Shown here one piece after another: positions 49,297 through 60,352 of a DNA stretch of 64,000 bases; positions within the stretch are counted from its first letter, which is position 1, and every line of letters starts with the position of its first letter. The notes under the pieces are model-generated. The model had not been told where the DNA came from. It made no database searches and saw nothing but the letters and a program-made list of their open reading frames with translations. The stretch comes from Prochlorococcus sp. AG-347-J06 (GTDB taxonomy: Bacteria; Cyanobacteriota; Cyanobacteriia; PCC-6307; Cyanobiaceae), in assembly GCA_003281525.1 (NCBI GenBank), contig QCBT01000002.1, positions 1 through 64,000 on the forward strand, given 5' to 3'. A program made the position numbers and the translations under genes.

Positions 49297-50612
49297 TTTA
49301 ACGCAAATACCTGATCTTTTTTATTAATTTTTAGGAATGCATTAAGGTTTGTGGTGTCGGGCTTAAATTCGCTTATCTGATTCTTTCTATTAATTATATT
49401 TATTAGCTCTTTTTCTCCAGCTCTATATTGTTTATCTTTTCTAGTTCCTATCTCTCTTTGAAGTATAGGGTTTATATTCATTCTTACTTCTATGTCTGGA
49501 ATAATTCCAGATTTGTTTATATCAGTGCCGTTCGGAGTTAAATACTTAGCAACTGTAACAGTTAGACCTGAACCATCAACTAATGTTCTCATAGATTGAA
49601 CTAAACCTTTACCAAACGTTTTCTTCCCAACTAATTTTCCTCTTTTGTTATCCTTTATTGCACCAGATACTATTTCACTAGCACTAGCAGAGCCCTCATT
49701 AACTAAGACAACTAAGGGCTTTTTTGTTAGAGCTTGACCGTTTCCTTTTTTTGTTTCTTTTAAACCATCTTTACTTACTGTACTTACTATTACTCCTTTG
49801 TTAATGAAGTGCCTTGAGATATCAATGCTTGATTCTAATAAACCTCCAGGATTACTTCTCAAGTCAAGAACATATCCTGCGACCTTTTTTGTTTCTAAAT
49901 CGTTAATAGCATCTCTAGTCTCTTTTGATGCATTTGCATTAAATTGTTTAATTCTTACATAGCCAATTAATAAGCCGTTATTGGTTTGATTGACTTTACT
50001 TGATACAGATTTTATTTCAATTTTTTCTCTTGATAAAATCTTAAAAAAGGATTTAGAACCTCTAAGAATTTCAAGCTTTACTTTAGTACCTCTTTGTCCT
50101 CTTATTAATTTCACGGCCTCCTCAATATTCATACCTTCAGTAGAAATATCATCTATGGATAATATTTGATCTCTAGCTTTAATTCCAGCATCAAATGCAG
50201 GGGTGCCCTCTATGGGAGAAATAATTATTAAATCATCAGATTCTTTATCTTTAACTATTTGGATACCAACTCCAGTTAATTCACCAGAGGTATCGATTCT
50301 CATTTGATTAAATTCCTTAGGTTCTAAAAATCTTGTATAAGAATCATTTAAGTTAGAAAGCATATTTCTAATCGCATCATATGCTTCATTGCTATCTGAA
50401 TATTTTTTTGATAAAACTTCTTTTCTTAGATTAATCCAATTGGACTTTTGAAATTTGCCGCTTGAATCAAGAAAATCTCTATATACAATTTGCCAAACAT
50501 GATCAATTACTTCTTTATAACTATTATTTAAAACTGTTGCCTCTGCAAAATTATTTAAAAATAGTCCAGAAAAGGATGTCGCAAATAAAAATATATATTT
50601 TTTTTTAAGCAA
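49293..50612 (-). CDS. Carboxy-terminal processing peptidase (S41)
   Basis: PDZ plus NEGSASASEIVSGAIKDN...GKKTFGKG. Confidence 0.93.
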   Translation of the reverse strand: MLKKKYIFLFATSFSGLFLNNFAEATVLNNSYKEVIDHVWQIVYRDFLDSSGKFQKSNWINLRKEVLSKKYSDSNEAYDAIRNMLSNLNDSYTRFLEPKEFNQMRIDTSGELTGVGIQIVKDKESDDLIIISPIEGTPAFDAGIKARDQILSIDDISTEGMNIEEAVKLIRGQRGTKVKLEILRGSKSFFKILSREKIEIKSVSSKVNQTNNGLLIGYVRIKQFNANASKETRDAINDLETKKVAGYVLDLRSNPGGLLESSIDISRHFINKGVIVSTVSKDGLKETKKGNGQALTKKPLVVLVNEGSASASEIVSGAIKDNKRGKLVGKKTFGKGLVQSMRTLVDGSGLTVTVAKYLTPNGTDINKSGIIPDIEVRMNINPILQREIGTRKDKQYRAGEKELINIINRKNQISEFKPDTTNLNAFLKINKKDQVFALN

Positions 50613-50688
50613 TTTTCTTATATTTAAATAATTCGATATTTTTTATTATAAAAAGAATTTATTTATAATTCAGAATTTTGACAAATCC

Positions 50689-51906
50689 TTAAGGATCAAT
50701 CCACTTCCCATCATCCTTAATAAGTTGGATTAAAGCATTAACCCCCTCATCTTCAGGTACTCTTTTTATCTCTTCTTTCCTTCTATATAAGGCAATAGTT
50801 CCTTTACCTTTCCCAACATAACCATAATCAGCATCTGCCATTTCTCCTGGTCCATTAACAATACATCCCATTATTGCTATATCTAAACCCGTTAAATGTG
50901 AGGTGGCGTTCCTAACTTTATCTACAACTTCTTCTAGATTGAAAAGTGTTCTACCACAACTAGGGCAACTGATGTATTCAACCATTGTTTTTCTTAATCC
51001 TAAAGATTGCAAAATTGAATAGCACACTGGTATTTCCTTTTCTGGAGCTTCTGTTAAGGAAACCCTGATGGTATCTCCTAATCCCTCTGCTAAAAGCGTT
51101 CCAATTCCAGCAGTACTTTTAATCCTCCCATAATCACCATCTCCAGCTTCGGTCACTCCTAAATGTAAGGGATAGTTATATCCTTCTGAGTCAAGCCTAT
51201 CTGCAATCATTCTGTAAGCTGCCATCATGACCGGAGCCCTAGAAGCTTTCATAGAAATAATTATGTTATGAAAATCAAGCTCATCACAAATCTTGACGAA
51301 CTCCATCGCAGATTCTGTCATTCCCAATGGCGTATCTCCATAAGTAAAAAGCATCCTCTCAGATAGAGACCCATGATTAACTCCAATCCTTAGAGCTTTG
51401 TTTTCAGCCTTTAAAACTTCAACTAAGGGGGTAAATCTTTTAAGTATTGTTTGCTTAATAGTTTCAAATTCCTCATCTGTATATTCAGTTCTTGTAGGGT
51501 CTGATTTTTCAAACACAAACAATCCAGGATTAATTCTTACTTTATCAACATGTTTTGCAACTTCCATTGCAATTTTCATACCATTATGGTGAACATCAGC
51601 CACCAAGGGAGTGTTGATATTATTTTCTAATAATTTTGCCTTTATATCTCCTACTGCTTTGGCATGTGCTAAGGAAGGGACAGTTAACCTTACTATTTCA
51701 CAGCCCACATCATGTAGTCTTTTGATAGCTAAGTAAGCATTTTCGACATCCATCGTATCTTCATTTATCATCGATTGAACTCTTACTGGATAATCACTTC
51801 CAATTGCTACATCACCCACCATTACTGTTCTAGTTATCCTTCTCTCAATATGAGTTGAATATCTTTTGGAGAGACTATTAACCTCTTTTGATTGAGTTAA
51901 TGACAT
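50689..51906 (-). CDS. ispG: 4-hydroxy-3-methylbut-2-enyl diphosphate synthase
   Basis: [35 protein letters not shown]. Confidence 0.96.
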   Translation of the reverse strand: MSLTQSKEVNSLSKRYSTHIERRITRTVMVGDVAIGSDYPVRVQSMINEDTMDVENAYLAIKRLHDVGCEIVRLTVPSLAHAKAVGDIKAKLLENNINTPLVADVHHNGMKIAMEVAKHVDKVRINPGLFVFEKSDPTRTEYTDEEFETIKQTILKRFTPLVEVLKAENKALRIGVNHGSLSERMLFTYGDTPLGMTESAMEFVKICDELDFHNIIISMKASRAPVMMAAYRMIADRLDSEGYNYPLHLGVTEAGDGDYGRIKSTAGIGTLLAEGLGDTIRVSLTEAPEKEIPVCYSILQSLGLRKTMVEYISCPSCGRTLFNLEEVVDKVRNATSHLTGLDIAIMGCIVNGPGEMADADYGYVGKGKGTIALYRRKEEIKRVPEDEGVNALIQLIKDDGKWIDP

Positions 51907-51941
51907 TAAAATTCTTGATATTCAAAAAGGATTTCACTAAA

Positions 51942-52445
51942 TTATACGGCATATAGTTTACCACTTACATTCTCTAGGTCTTTCAAAGTTAGATGGTAAG
52001 GTTTATTGATTTCTTTTGAAGGAAATCTCAACAAATAAGATGGATGAAAAATTACCATAATTTCTCTCCCATCTTTTTTAATCCATTGACCTCTTAAATT
52101 ACTAATAGGATCTTTAACTTCTAAAATAGCTCTCATAGCAGTAGAACCAGTAAGTAATATGATTTTTGGATCAACAAGCTTTATTTGCTGTAATAACCAA
52201 GGTTTATGAATATTAATTTCTCTAGCAGTGGGTTTTCTATTATTTGGAGGACGACATTTAATTACATTACAAAAATAAACATCCTTCTTATGGTTAATCC
52301 CAGCTTGTATTAATAATTCTTTTAATAACTTACCAGATTTACCTACATAAGGTTTTCCTTCTAAATCTTCCTGTGCTCCAGGTGCCTCACCAATTATTAA
52401 CAAATCTGCAAATACACTTCCTCTTCCAATTACTAACCTTTTCAC
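51942..52445 (-). CDS. Type-4-like uracil-DNA glycosylase lacking N-terminal Fe-S cysteines
   Basis: GEAPGAQEDLEGKPYVGKSGKLL; NVIKCRPPNNRKPT; FHPSYLLR. Confidence 0.9.
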   Translation of the reverse strand: MKRLVIGRGSVFADLLIIGEAPGAQEDLEGKPYVGKSGKLLKELLIQAGINHKKDVYFCNVIKCRPPNNRKPTAREINIHKPWLLQQIKLVDPKIILLTGSTAMRAILEVKDPISNLRGQWIKKDGREIMVIFHPSYLLRFPSKEINKPYHLTLKDLENVSGKLYAV

Positions 52446-52606
52446 CGAAAATAAAACTTTAAATATTTTTATCTTAAGAACTCAAAACATGAAAATAAAA
52501 TAGATTAAGAAAATGAACTAAATTTAACCATAGTGTGATAGTTTTATTTATTCTTAATTTATGCATTTGCCATTATTAAAAGTCATATTTGAAAAGTCAT
52601 AAATCA

Positions 52607-53785
52607 ATGAGTCAAGTTAATTTATCTGATCGGGCACTTTCAATTGAGCCTTCTCTTACATTGCAGATAAGTGCTAAAGCAAATCAATTATCTAAAGAAG
52701 GAGTAGATATTTGCAATTTAAGTGCAGGAGAACCTGATTTTGATGCCCCAAAAGAAGTTATAGAGGCTACAAGTAAAGCTATATTTGATGGATTCACAAA
52801 GTACGGGCCCGCAGCGGGGAATTTAGATCTCCGAAAAGCAATTGCAAATAAACTTCAAATTCAAAACGATTTAAATTATGAAGTTGAAAATGTAATGGTC
52901 ACAAATGGTGCTAAGCAAGCAATATATAATCTTTTCCAAGTCTTGTTAAATACTGGAGACGAAGTTATTATTCCTTCTCCATATTGGTTAAGTTATCCCC
53001 AGATGGTTAGATTGGCGGGTGGGAAGCCAATTTTTACAAATTCCTCTGCAAGAGATGGATTCAAAATAAATATAGAAGATTTGAAGTCTAAAATCTCTTC
53101 AAAAACTAAATTTATAATTATCAATTCTCCCAATAACCCTACTGGAAGAGTTATGTCAAAGGAAGAATTATTGCAAATTGCCGATTTAGCTAGAGAAAAT
53201 CCCAATATCAATATTCTTTCTGATGAGATTTACGAACTAATCCTTAAAAAAGAATTTAAACACTACAGTTTATCTTCATTAGCAAATGACTTAAAAAATA
53301 GGATTTTTATAATAAATGGATTTGCGAAAGGATGGGCTATGACTGGCTGGAGGATAGGTTATTTAGTAGGTCCCAAAGATGTAATCAAAGCTTCCTCAGC
53401 ATTACAAAGTCAAAGTACAAGTAATGTTTGCTCTTTTGTTCAAAAAGGTGCTTTAGAGGCTTTAAAAATTAATAATGAGTTTTTCTCAATGATAAATAGC
53501 CATTATGATCACAGAAGAAGACTTCTCTATGAGGGCCTTAACAATATAAATGGGATTTATATTGAAGAACCTAATGGAGCATTTTACGCATTTCCAAAAT
53601 TACCTAACTCCTCAATTACTTCTATCGATTTCTGCAATAAAGCTCTTCAAGATTACGGATTAGTTGTTGTACCTGGAAAAGCTTTTGGGGATGATCAATG
53701 TGTAAGAATATCTTGTGCAGCTTCAGAAATAAAAATAAAAGATGGACTGCAAAGGTTTGAAAAAGCAATCTCTGAATACTATTAA
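52607..53785 (+). CDS. PLP-dependent aspartate aminotransferase
   Basis: NLSAGEPDFDAP; SPNNPTGR; GFAKGWAMTGWRIGY; ATG at 52607 preferred over track TTG 52589. Confidence 0.93.
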   Translation: MSQVNLSDRALSIEPSLTLQISAKANQLSKEGVDICNLSAGEPDFDAPKEVIEATSKAIFDGFTKYGPAAGNLDLRKAIANKLQIQNDLNYEVENVMVTNGAKQAIYNLFQVLLNTGDEVIIPSPYWLSYPQMVRLAGGKPIFTNSSARDGFKINIEDLKSKISSKTKFIIINSPNNPTGRVMSKEELLQIADLARENPNINILSDEIYELILKKEFKHYSLSSLANDLKNRIFIINGFAKGWAMTGWRIGYLVGPKDVIKASSALQSQSTSNVCSFVQKGALEALKINNEFFSMINSHYDHRRRLLYEGLNNINGIYIEEPNGAFYAFPKLPNSSITSIDFCNKALQDYGLVVVPGKAFGDDQCVRISCAASEIKIKDGLQRFEKAISEYY

Positions 53786-53796
53786 TTTACCAAGTT

Positions 53797-54690
53797 ATGT
53801 TTAATCTAAAAAATTTTCTACTAAGTTCATCTATATTATTTTCTATTTTTTCATCACCTGTATTTTCAAATCCCAAAGTTTTAAAAGTTGGAGCAATCCC
53901 TGATCAAAACCAAGATATTTTGGACAAAAGATTTAATTTATTTTCAAAAGAATTATCCAAACAACTTAATGTAGAAGTTAAATACATGCCTGTTATTAAT
54001 TATGTTGCAGCAGTAACTGGATTTAGAACTAAAGATTTAGATTTAGTTTGGTTTGGCGGTTTATCAGGAGTTCAAGCAAGATTACAAACTCCTAATTCAA
54101 TTGTTATGGCTCAAAGAGATATCGATAAGGAATTTAAAAGTGTTTTTATAGTAAACAAAAATTTAGAACTTAACTCAATTTCAAACATTAAAGGACTTAA
54201 AAAACTAAAGAATTTAAGATTTACTTTTGGCTCTGAAAACTCAACTTCTGGAAGATTAATGCCAGAATATTTTTTAAATCAAGCAGGCGTAGAAATCAAA
54301 CACTTTAAAGGGAAAAAAGCAGGTTTTAGTGGGAGTCATGATGCCACTATAGCTTTAGTTAATAGTGGGGCATTTGATGCTGGAGCTTTAAATAAACAAG
54401 TTTGGGAAAATAATCTTAAAAATAATCCAAAACGAACAAGTAATTTAGAATTATTCTGGATCACCCCAGATTATGTTGACTATCATTGGCTAGCTCAAGG
54501 GGATCTTGAAAATAGATTTGGGGAAGGGTTTACAAAAGAACTTAAATCAATAATTCTAAATTTAGATATAAATAAAAAATCACATAAAAGGATTCTAGAT
54601 ATGTTCAATGCAAAAAGATTTATAAATGCAGAAGCAAAACAGTATAAAAATATAGAGGAAGTAGGGAGGAAATTAAATAAAATTAGATGA
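53797..54690 (+). CDS. phnD: Phosphonate/phosphite ABC transporter substrate-binding protein
   Basis: VGAIPDQNQDIL; ENSTSGRLMPEYFL; adjacent phnC/phnE. Confidence 0.9.
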   Translation: MFNLKNFLLSSSILFSIFSSPVFSNPKVLKVGAIPDQNQDILDKRFNLFSKELSKQLNVEVKYMPVINYVAAVTGFRTKDLDLVWFGGLSGVQARLQTPNSIVMAQRDIDKEFKSVFIVNKNLELNSISNIKGLKKLKNLRFTFGSENSTSGRLMPEYFLNQAGVEIKHFKGKKAGFSGSHDATIALVNSGAFDAGALNKQVWENNLKNNPKRTSNLELFWITPDYVDYHWLAQGDLENRFGEGFTKELKSIILNLDINKKSHKRILDMFNAKRFINAEAKQYKNIEEVGRKLNKIR

Positions 54691-55427
54691 ATAATACTCT
54701 ATTAGAATTAAAAAATATATCTTATAAGTACAAAAATAATCTGATTCTAAATAAAGTAAATTTAAAAATAAATTCAGGGGAGAAAATTGCACTTTTAGGT
54801 AAAAGCGGTTCAGGAAAAACTACACTCATATCAGTACTTAATGGCACTATCAAGCCAACTCAAGGTGAGGTTAAATTATTCAATAAAAGTTACGAGGAAT
54901 TAGATAGAAAGCAGAAGCGAAAGATAACAACTATTTGGCAAGATTTAAGATTAATAGAAGATCTTTCAGCAGAACAAAATGTTAATTGTGGACTACTAGC
55001 GGAAAACAATTTTTATTTCACTTTTAAAAATTTGCTAAATATAAGTTCTTTCAAGAAGGCACATAAATATATGCAATTATGTGGACTTCATAACTCTATT
55101 TATGAAAAAAAAATCAGAAAACTATCTGGGGGACAAAAACAAAGGGTGGCTATAGCTAGATCATTAATTCAAGGATCAAATATATTACTTGCAGATGAGC
55201 CTTTTAATAATTTAGATCCAAAATTGATAACAACAATTAAAAACCTGCTGCTAGAAAATGTAGATAAAAAAAATTCAAAAAAATCCCCAAAGACGGCATT
55301 AGTTGCATTACATAGATTAGATTTGCTGAACGATTTCGATAAAGTTATTGGGATAAGGGAAGGTAAAATTTTTTTCAATATTAAAAGAAATAACTTAAAG
55401 AAGCTTCATTTAGACAAAATATATTAA
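54687..55427 (+). CDS. phnC: Phosphonate ABC transporter ATP-binding protein
   Basis: [29 protein letters not shown]. Confidence 0.9.
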   Translation: MNNTLLELKNISYKYKNNLILNKVNLKINSGEKIALLGKSGSGKTTLISVLNGTIKPTQGEVKLFNKSYEELDRKQKRKITTIWQDLRLIEDLSAEQNVNCGLLAENNFYFTFKNLLNISSFKKAHKYMQLCGLHNSIYEKKIRKLSGGQKQRVAIARSLIQGSNILLADEPFNNLDPKLITTIKNLLLENVDKKNSKKSPKTALVALHRLDLLNDFDKVIGIREGKIFFNIKRNNLKKLHLDKIY

Positions 55428-55431
55428 TTAG

Positions 55432-56934
55432 TTGAATAAATTAAAATTAAACTATATCTCATTATCTTTTCTTCCAATTTTGGTATGCATACCTCTAGGG
55501 TATCAATTAATAAACAATATTCATTTGGGAGGATTTAAATTATTCCAAGAATTCTTAATTTCTGCATTTAATCCCAAGATCGATAATGAAATTATTATTA
55601 CCATAATTAATCGATTAAATGAAACTATCTTAATTGGTTTTTTTAGTTGGTTAGTAAGTATTATTTTTGGAGCAATTTTTGGAATAATATCCTCAAATAT
55701 TTTTTATAAAATCTTTAATATTCCAAATTTTTTCTACCGCATAATAAGGTTTTTCCTAACAATAATTAGATCTATTCATGAAGTAGTTTGGGGAATATTA
55801 TTAATGCAAATATATGGAATAAATTTTTCAATAGGAATAATAGCTATATGTATACCTTATATTGCTGTAAATTCAAAAGTTTTTGCTGAACAATTAGAAA
55901 TTATTGACTACAAAAGTTTTGAATCTATAAATCAAATAAATGCACCTAAATTTTCTTCTTTACTAACTTTAATATGGAATCCAATAATAAATACATTTAA
56001 AAACTTTGGTTTATATCGATTAGAGTGTTCAATAAGAAGTACTGTGATTTTAGGACTTTTTGGGATTGGAGGAATAGGTACCAGTATTTTTTTATCTTTC
56101 CAAACTTTGAATTTTAGAGAGTTATGGACTTATTTATGGTCTTTAGCAATTTTGATAATTCTTTCTGGATTAATATTCAAAAAAATAAAATTTAATACTA
56201 CAAATAAAATCCTATCTATTTTTTTTATTGCAGTTTTTTTCATAACAATTTTATTTTCTTTTTCATATTTTCTTTATTTTATTTTTAATAATAATTTTGA
56301 AAATTTTAATTCTGTTAGTTCTCTATTTAAATCAAGCTCAGATTTAGGATTATTTGATTTCTTAAAACTTATATTAGAAACAATAATTTTAAGTCTTTTA
56401 TCAACAGGAATCGCAATTAGTTTACCTCCATTAGTAATAGGAATTTTTAACAACAATAGTTCTAAATTTTTTATAAAAATTTTTGCATTTTTATTACGTT
56501 TAATACCTACACCTGTAATACTTCTAACTCTATTAACTTTTAATAATCCTTCTTTATCTTTAGCAGCTTTAACATTAGGTCTCCACAACGCTGGTATTAC
56601 TAGCAAATTACTTTTTACAAATCTAGATAGACAAGACAAGAGAAATTATATTGCAATGAAATCTCTAGGAATCTCAAAAAAGACTAGTTGGCTTTTAGGT
56701 TTATTTTCTCAACAAGCAAAAAGTTACTTAGCATATTGCGCTTATAGATCTGACATCATTATTAGAGAAACTGCAATTGTTGGGGTTATTGGAAGTGTTG
56801 GTCTGGGTTGGCAATTGCAAGAATCACTAAGTTCCTTCGCATGGCAAGAAGTCACCATAGTTTTGATAGCTTATAGCTCCATCGCAATAGTTGGCGAATT
56901 AATAAATGGTAAAATCAAAAATAGTTTAACTTGA
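55432..56934 (+). CDS. phnE: Phosphonate ABC transporter permease, tandem PhnE
   Basis: 500 aa with two permease modules; RETAIVGVIGSVGLGWQLQ; TTG start. Confidence 0.88.
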   Translation: MNKLKLNYISLSFLPILVCIPLGYQLINNIHLGGFKLFQEFLISAFNPKIDNEIIITIINRLNETILIGFFSWLVSIIFGAIFGIISSNIFYKIFNIPNFFYRIIRFFLTIIRSIHEVVWGILLMQIYGINFSIGIIAICIPYIAVNSKVFAEQLEIIDYKSFESINQINAPKFSSLLTLIWNPIINTFKNFGLYRLECSIRSTVILGLFGIGGIGTSIFLSFQTLNFRELWTYLWSLAILIILSGLIFKKIKFNTTNKILSIFFIAVFFITILFSFSYFLYFIFNNNFENFNSVSSLFKSSSDLGLFDFLKLILETIILSLLSTGIAISLPPLVIGIFNNNSSKFFIKIFAFLLRLIPTPVILLTLLTFNNPSLSLAALTLGLHNAGITSKLLFTNLDRQDKRNYIAMKSLGISKKTSWLLGLFSQQAKSYLAYCAYRSDIIIRETAIVGVIGSVGLGWQLQESLSSFAWQEVTIVLIAYSSIAIVGELINGKIKNSLT

Positions 56935-56983
56935 TTTGTAAGAATAATTTGTTAAATCAAGTAATTATTTTTTTCCTGTTATA

Positions 56984-57628
56984 GTGATTAGCTTACCAAA
57001 ACAGCTTGTTGTAATTGGAGATAGCTCAGTTTATGGATGGGGAGATAATGAGGGTGGTGGATGGTGTGAGAGGCTTAGAAAAGATTGGGTTAATAACCAA
57101 AATGGGCCAGTTATTTATCAACTTGGCGTTAGGGGAGATGGGATAGAAAAAGTTTCATCTAGATGGGAAAAAGAATGGTCATCTAGAGGAGAAACGAGAA
57201 GAAATAAACCTAAAGCAATCCTACTAAATGTAGGTCTTAACGACACTGCAGCAATTGGTCAGATAAATGGAAGACATCAATTAGATATAGATGGATTTGG
57301 ATATGGATTAGAGAGGCTAATTAATGAAATGAACTCTCAAACAAATGTATTTGTTATTGGTTTGACACCAGTTGACGAGAGCAAAATGCCGTTCGCAGGA
57401 TGTCTATGGTACTCAAATGATTTTTGTAATTCTTATGAAAGGAGAATGGAGGAAGTATGCCTCAATCAGAATGTCCCATTTCTTCCTACTTTTAGAGAAA
57501 TGTACTCTGATAAAAGGAGTAAAAATTGGATTACGCATGATGGAATTCATCTAAATTCCGAAGGTCATTTCTGGCTTTTCCAAAGACTTAAAAGCTGGGA
57601 GATTCTTACAAAATGGAAGGAATCTTAG
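56984..57628 (+). CDS. SGNH/GDSL-family hydrolase
   Basis: VVIGDSSVYGWGD; LNVGLNDTA; HDGIHLNSEGH. Confidence 0.9.
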   Translation: MISLPKQLVVIGDSSVYGWGDNEGGGWCERLRKDWVNNQNGPVIYQLGVRGDGIEKVSSRWEKEWSSRGETRRNKPKAILLNVGLNDTAAIGQINGRHQLDIDGFGYGLERLINEMNSQTNVFVIGLTPVDESKMPFAGCLWYSNDFCNSYERRMEEVCLNQNVPFLPTFREMYSDKRSKNWITHDGIHLNSEGHFWLFQRLKSWEILTKWKES

Positions 57629-57644
57629 GTCTTTCCAAATATTA

Positions 57645-58388
57645 TTAATTTAAAAAATATGAATAAAAAATAAGAGCAAATATAGCAAAAACAGAAGCAA
57701 TACTTGTCTGAATAGCATTTACCAATTCATTACTTAATTTATATTTGTTTTGAAATTTAGCACCAATAATACTTTCAGAAAGTGTTGCCAAAAATCCAGA
57801 AACTACAACAACTATAAAATGATATTTTGTAGAAATAATTGATAGACGAAGCATTATAAAAGCCATAAATATTGATCCCAAAACACTAGCTAATGTTCCT
57901 TCTATACTTATTCCTCCTTCAGTTCCCCTATCCACCTTTTTAAGTGAAGTAATTAAGTATGTGTCTTTACCAAATCTTTTCCCAATTTCGCTACCAAAAG
58001 TATCCGCCAACTTTGCAGCAAAACTTGCAGCAAAACCTACTTTAAACATTACTACATTGGCATCATTAAATTTGGTCAGAATGGCAAGAAATAATCCTGT
58101 AGCTGCTGAGCCCCATACATTCTCAGGGCCTCTTCTCCCGCCTCTTTTTTCAGCAATTCCCTGTGCTTTTTTAAATTTAAAACCTATTTTGGTAACAAGG
58201 GATCCAAATAATAAATAAATTACAACTGACATCCATCCCTGCCAAGACAAACATCCCCACAAAATTGTGCCTAAGATACCGGCACTTACCCAACCACTTT
58301 TGGTCATCAAAGGAATCCTGCAAAATATATAAATCAAAATAAAATTAATGCAAAAACCTGTAAAAAATTGATTTCTAATTAAATCCAT
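57645..58388 (-). CDS. DUF92 membrane protein
   Basis: KRGGRRGPENVWGSAATG; ADTFGSEIGKRFGK; GTEGGIS.EGTLAS. Confidence 0.85.
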   Translation of the reverse strand: MDLIRNQFFTGFCINFILIYIFCRIPLMTKSGWVSAGILGTILWGCLSWQGWMSVVIYLLFGSLVTKIGFKFKKAQGIAEKRGGRRGPENVWGSAATGLFLAILTKFNDANVVMFKVGFAASFAAKLADTFGSEIGKRFGKDTYLITSLKKVDRGTEGGISIEGTLASVLGSIFMAFIMLRLSIISTKYHFIVVVVSGFLATLSESIIGAKFQNKYKLSNELVNAIQTSIASVFAIFALIFYSYFLN

Positions 58389-58394
58389 ATTTAT

Positions 58395-59168
58395 CTAATT
58401 CTTTAATTTCAAATCAATTCTCCACTGATTTAGAATTGATGTTGCGTTAATACTAGCCGTTGAAGTTCTCAAGATAGTGTCGGAAAGCTTAACAAAGGTA
58501 ATATTATTTTTTTTAAAAAAATCAATTTCTTTAGCGGACCAACCTCCTTCGGGACCAATTACATTCCAAAAAATACCTTCTTTTTTATTTCCAAATTCTT
58601 GTTGTTTTCTTAACCATTGATTTAAGTCATATAGTGTTTCTTCTCTAGTTATAGAAATTGAAACTCTTTCTTGATTATCTCTACTTTTTAACCATTCAAT
58701 AATATCCATTCCATTTAAAATAGATGGTTTCCATAATCTCTCACTTTGCTCAACAGCTTCATTAATAATTAAATTCCATCTCAAAAGTTTTCTAGAAAAA
58801 TTTAAATTTTTGTTTACCTGTCTTTCTGAAAATAATGGCTGTATATAATCAATTCCTATTTCAGTACACATTTTTAAAATATCCTCAAAACCACTTTTTG
58901 GTATAACAACAGCTATTCCTAATAAGTGAATTTCTTGTTCTTGAAATAAGTAAGGTTTTTTTGATTTAATTATTTCTAAGCAATCATTTTTAACTTTTAT
59001 AGCTTTCCATAATGAACCCTCTCCGTTAGCTATAAATATTTTTTTACCATTTTTTATCCTCATTACTTTATTTAAATAATGAGCCTCTTCTTTAGAAAGT
59101 TCTAAATTATTGTTCTTAATATTTTCAATTCTTTTATGGGAAATAATTAATCTTGTTAAGTCTTCCAT
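58395..59168 (-). CDS. rsmE: 16S rRNA (uracil1498-N3)-methyltransferase
   Basis: NEAVEQSERLWKP; IGPEGGWSAKEIDFF; LRTSTASINA. Confidence 0.9.
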   Translation of the reverse strand: MEDLTRLIISHKRIENIKNNNLELSKEEAHYLNKVMRIKNGKKIFIANGEGSLWKAIKVKNDCLEIIKSKKPYLFQEQEIHLLGIAVVIPKSGFEDILKMCTEIGIDYIQPLFSERQVNKNLNFSRKLLRWNLIINEAVEQSERLWKPSILNGMDIIEWLKSRDNQERVSISITREETLYDLNQWLRKQQEFGNKKEGIFWNVIGPEGGWSAKEIDFFKKNNITFVKLSDTILRTSTASINATSILNQWRIDLKLKN

Positions 59169-59177
59169 CTAAAACAC

Positions 59178-59621
59178 TTAATCTTTGAAAACTAAATCTT
59201 CATGTTCTTCAACTGACCAATCATTATTTTCACCCCCAATAATTAACTCTTCAATTTTTACATAATTATTTGATATCTCATTCAAAGAATTAATTAATAT
59301 ATCTATCGAAATGGAGTCTGAAGTTCCAAAATCAACCCAACATCTTCCCCAAAGATTTTGATATTCCATAATTCCTAAATTATGCATTAAGGCTGGAAGA
59401 GATGCATTTTTTTGGTCATTATCATATGACATCCAACTTAGATCGGAACCCTCTTCATGAGTTTGCAAATTTTCAGAATTAAATCCACCTAACCTTCCTA
59501 AAACGTACCAACTATCAAAAACACCATCTAAATAATTTTTTTCGTCTTGAGTTGGTGATTCTGAAAACCTGATCCATATCCAACAATTAAAAGGATCAAC
59601 TTCCCTAAAAATAATATTCAT
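59178..59621 (-). CDS. DUF3531-like protein
   Basis: MNIIFREVDPFNCWIWIRFSE...VFDSWYVLGRLGGFN. Confidence 0.75.
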   Translation of the reverse strand: MNIIFREVDPFNCWIWIRFSESPTQDEKNYLDGVFDSWYVLGRLGGFNSENLQTHEEGSDLSWMSYDNDQKNASLPALMHNLGIMEYQNLWGRCWVDFGTSDSISIDILINSLNEISNNYVKIEELIIGGENNDWSVEEHEDLVFKD

Positions 59622-59704
59622 ATTGACTAATATCTTTTTAGATCTACAGCTATTATAAGTAAGTTATTACTAGATTCAAATTCATACCTATAACTTAATT
59701 AATA

Positions 59705-60352
59705 ATGCTTGATTTAAAAGAAATATCTTATCAACCCCAAACTGGTGAAAGAAAAATAATAGACAATTTAAATTTAAAAGTTCATGAAAATGAAATCATT
59801 TTAATTTGCGGCAATAGTGGTTCTGGGAAAACAACACTACTCGAAATAATAAGCGGATTAACAAATCCGCAAAAGGGGAAAATTACTTGGAAGAATAAAA
59901 TTTTGTCCTCTAGACAAAGAAGATGGTTTTGTGGAGTAGTATTCCAATTTCCTGAAAGATACTTTATTGGTACAACCATTGGTAAAGAATTAAAAATAGG
60001 CCATAAATCTTTAAGAGAAAAAAATATAGAAATAGTTTTAAATAAAGTTGGTTTAAAAAAAATTAATCTGACTCAACCACCAGAACAGCTAAGTGGCGGA
60101 CAACAAAGGCGGTTAGCTGTAGCAGTTCAACTACTTAGAAACCCCTCAATTCTTTTACTTGATGAACCAACCGCTGGATTAGACTATTCAATGAGAAATG
60201 ATGTGAAGAATTTAATTCTTGATTTAAAAAATAAAAATACAATTATTATTGTTACTCATGAACCTGCCTTATTTGAGGGAATTCCTTCTAGGATATTATT
60301 CTTGGAAAAAGGGAAAATCAAAAATTTTATGAAAAAAAATCATGCAGGATAG
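59705..60352 (+). CDS. ABC transporter ATP-binding protein
   Basis: [28 protein letters not shown]. Confidence 0.9.
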   Translation: MLDLKEISYQPQTGERKIIDNLNLKVHENEIILICGNSGSGKTTLLEIISGLTNPQKGKITWKNKILSSRQRRWFCGVVFQFPERYFIGTTIGKELKIGHKSLREKNIEIVLNKVGLKKINLTQPPEQLSGGQQRRLAVAVQLLRNPSILLLDEPTAGLDYSMRNDVKNLILDLKNKNTIIIVTHEPALFEGIPSRILFLEKGKIKNFMKKNHAG

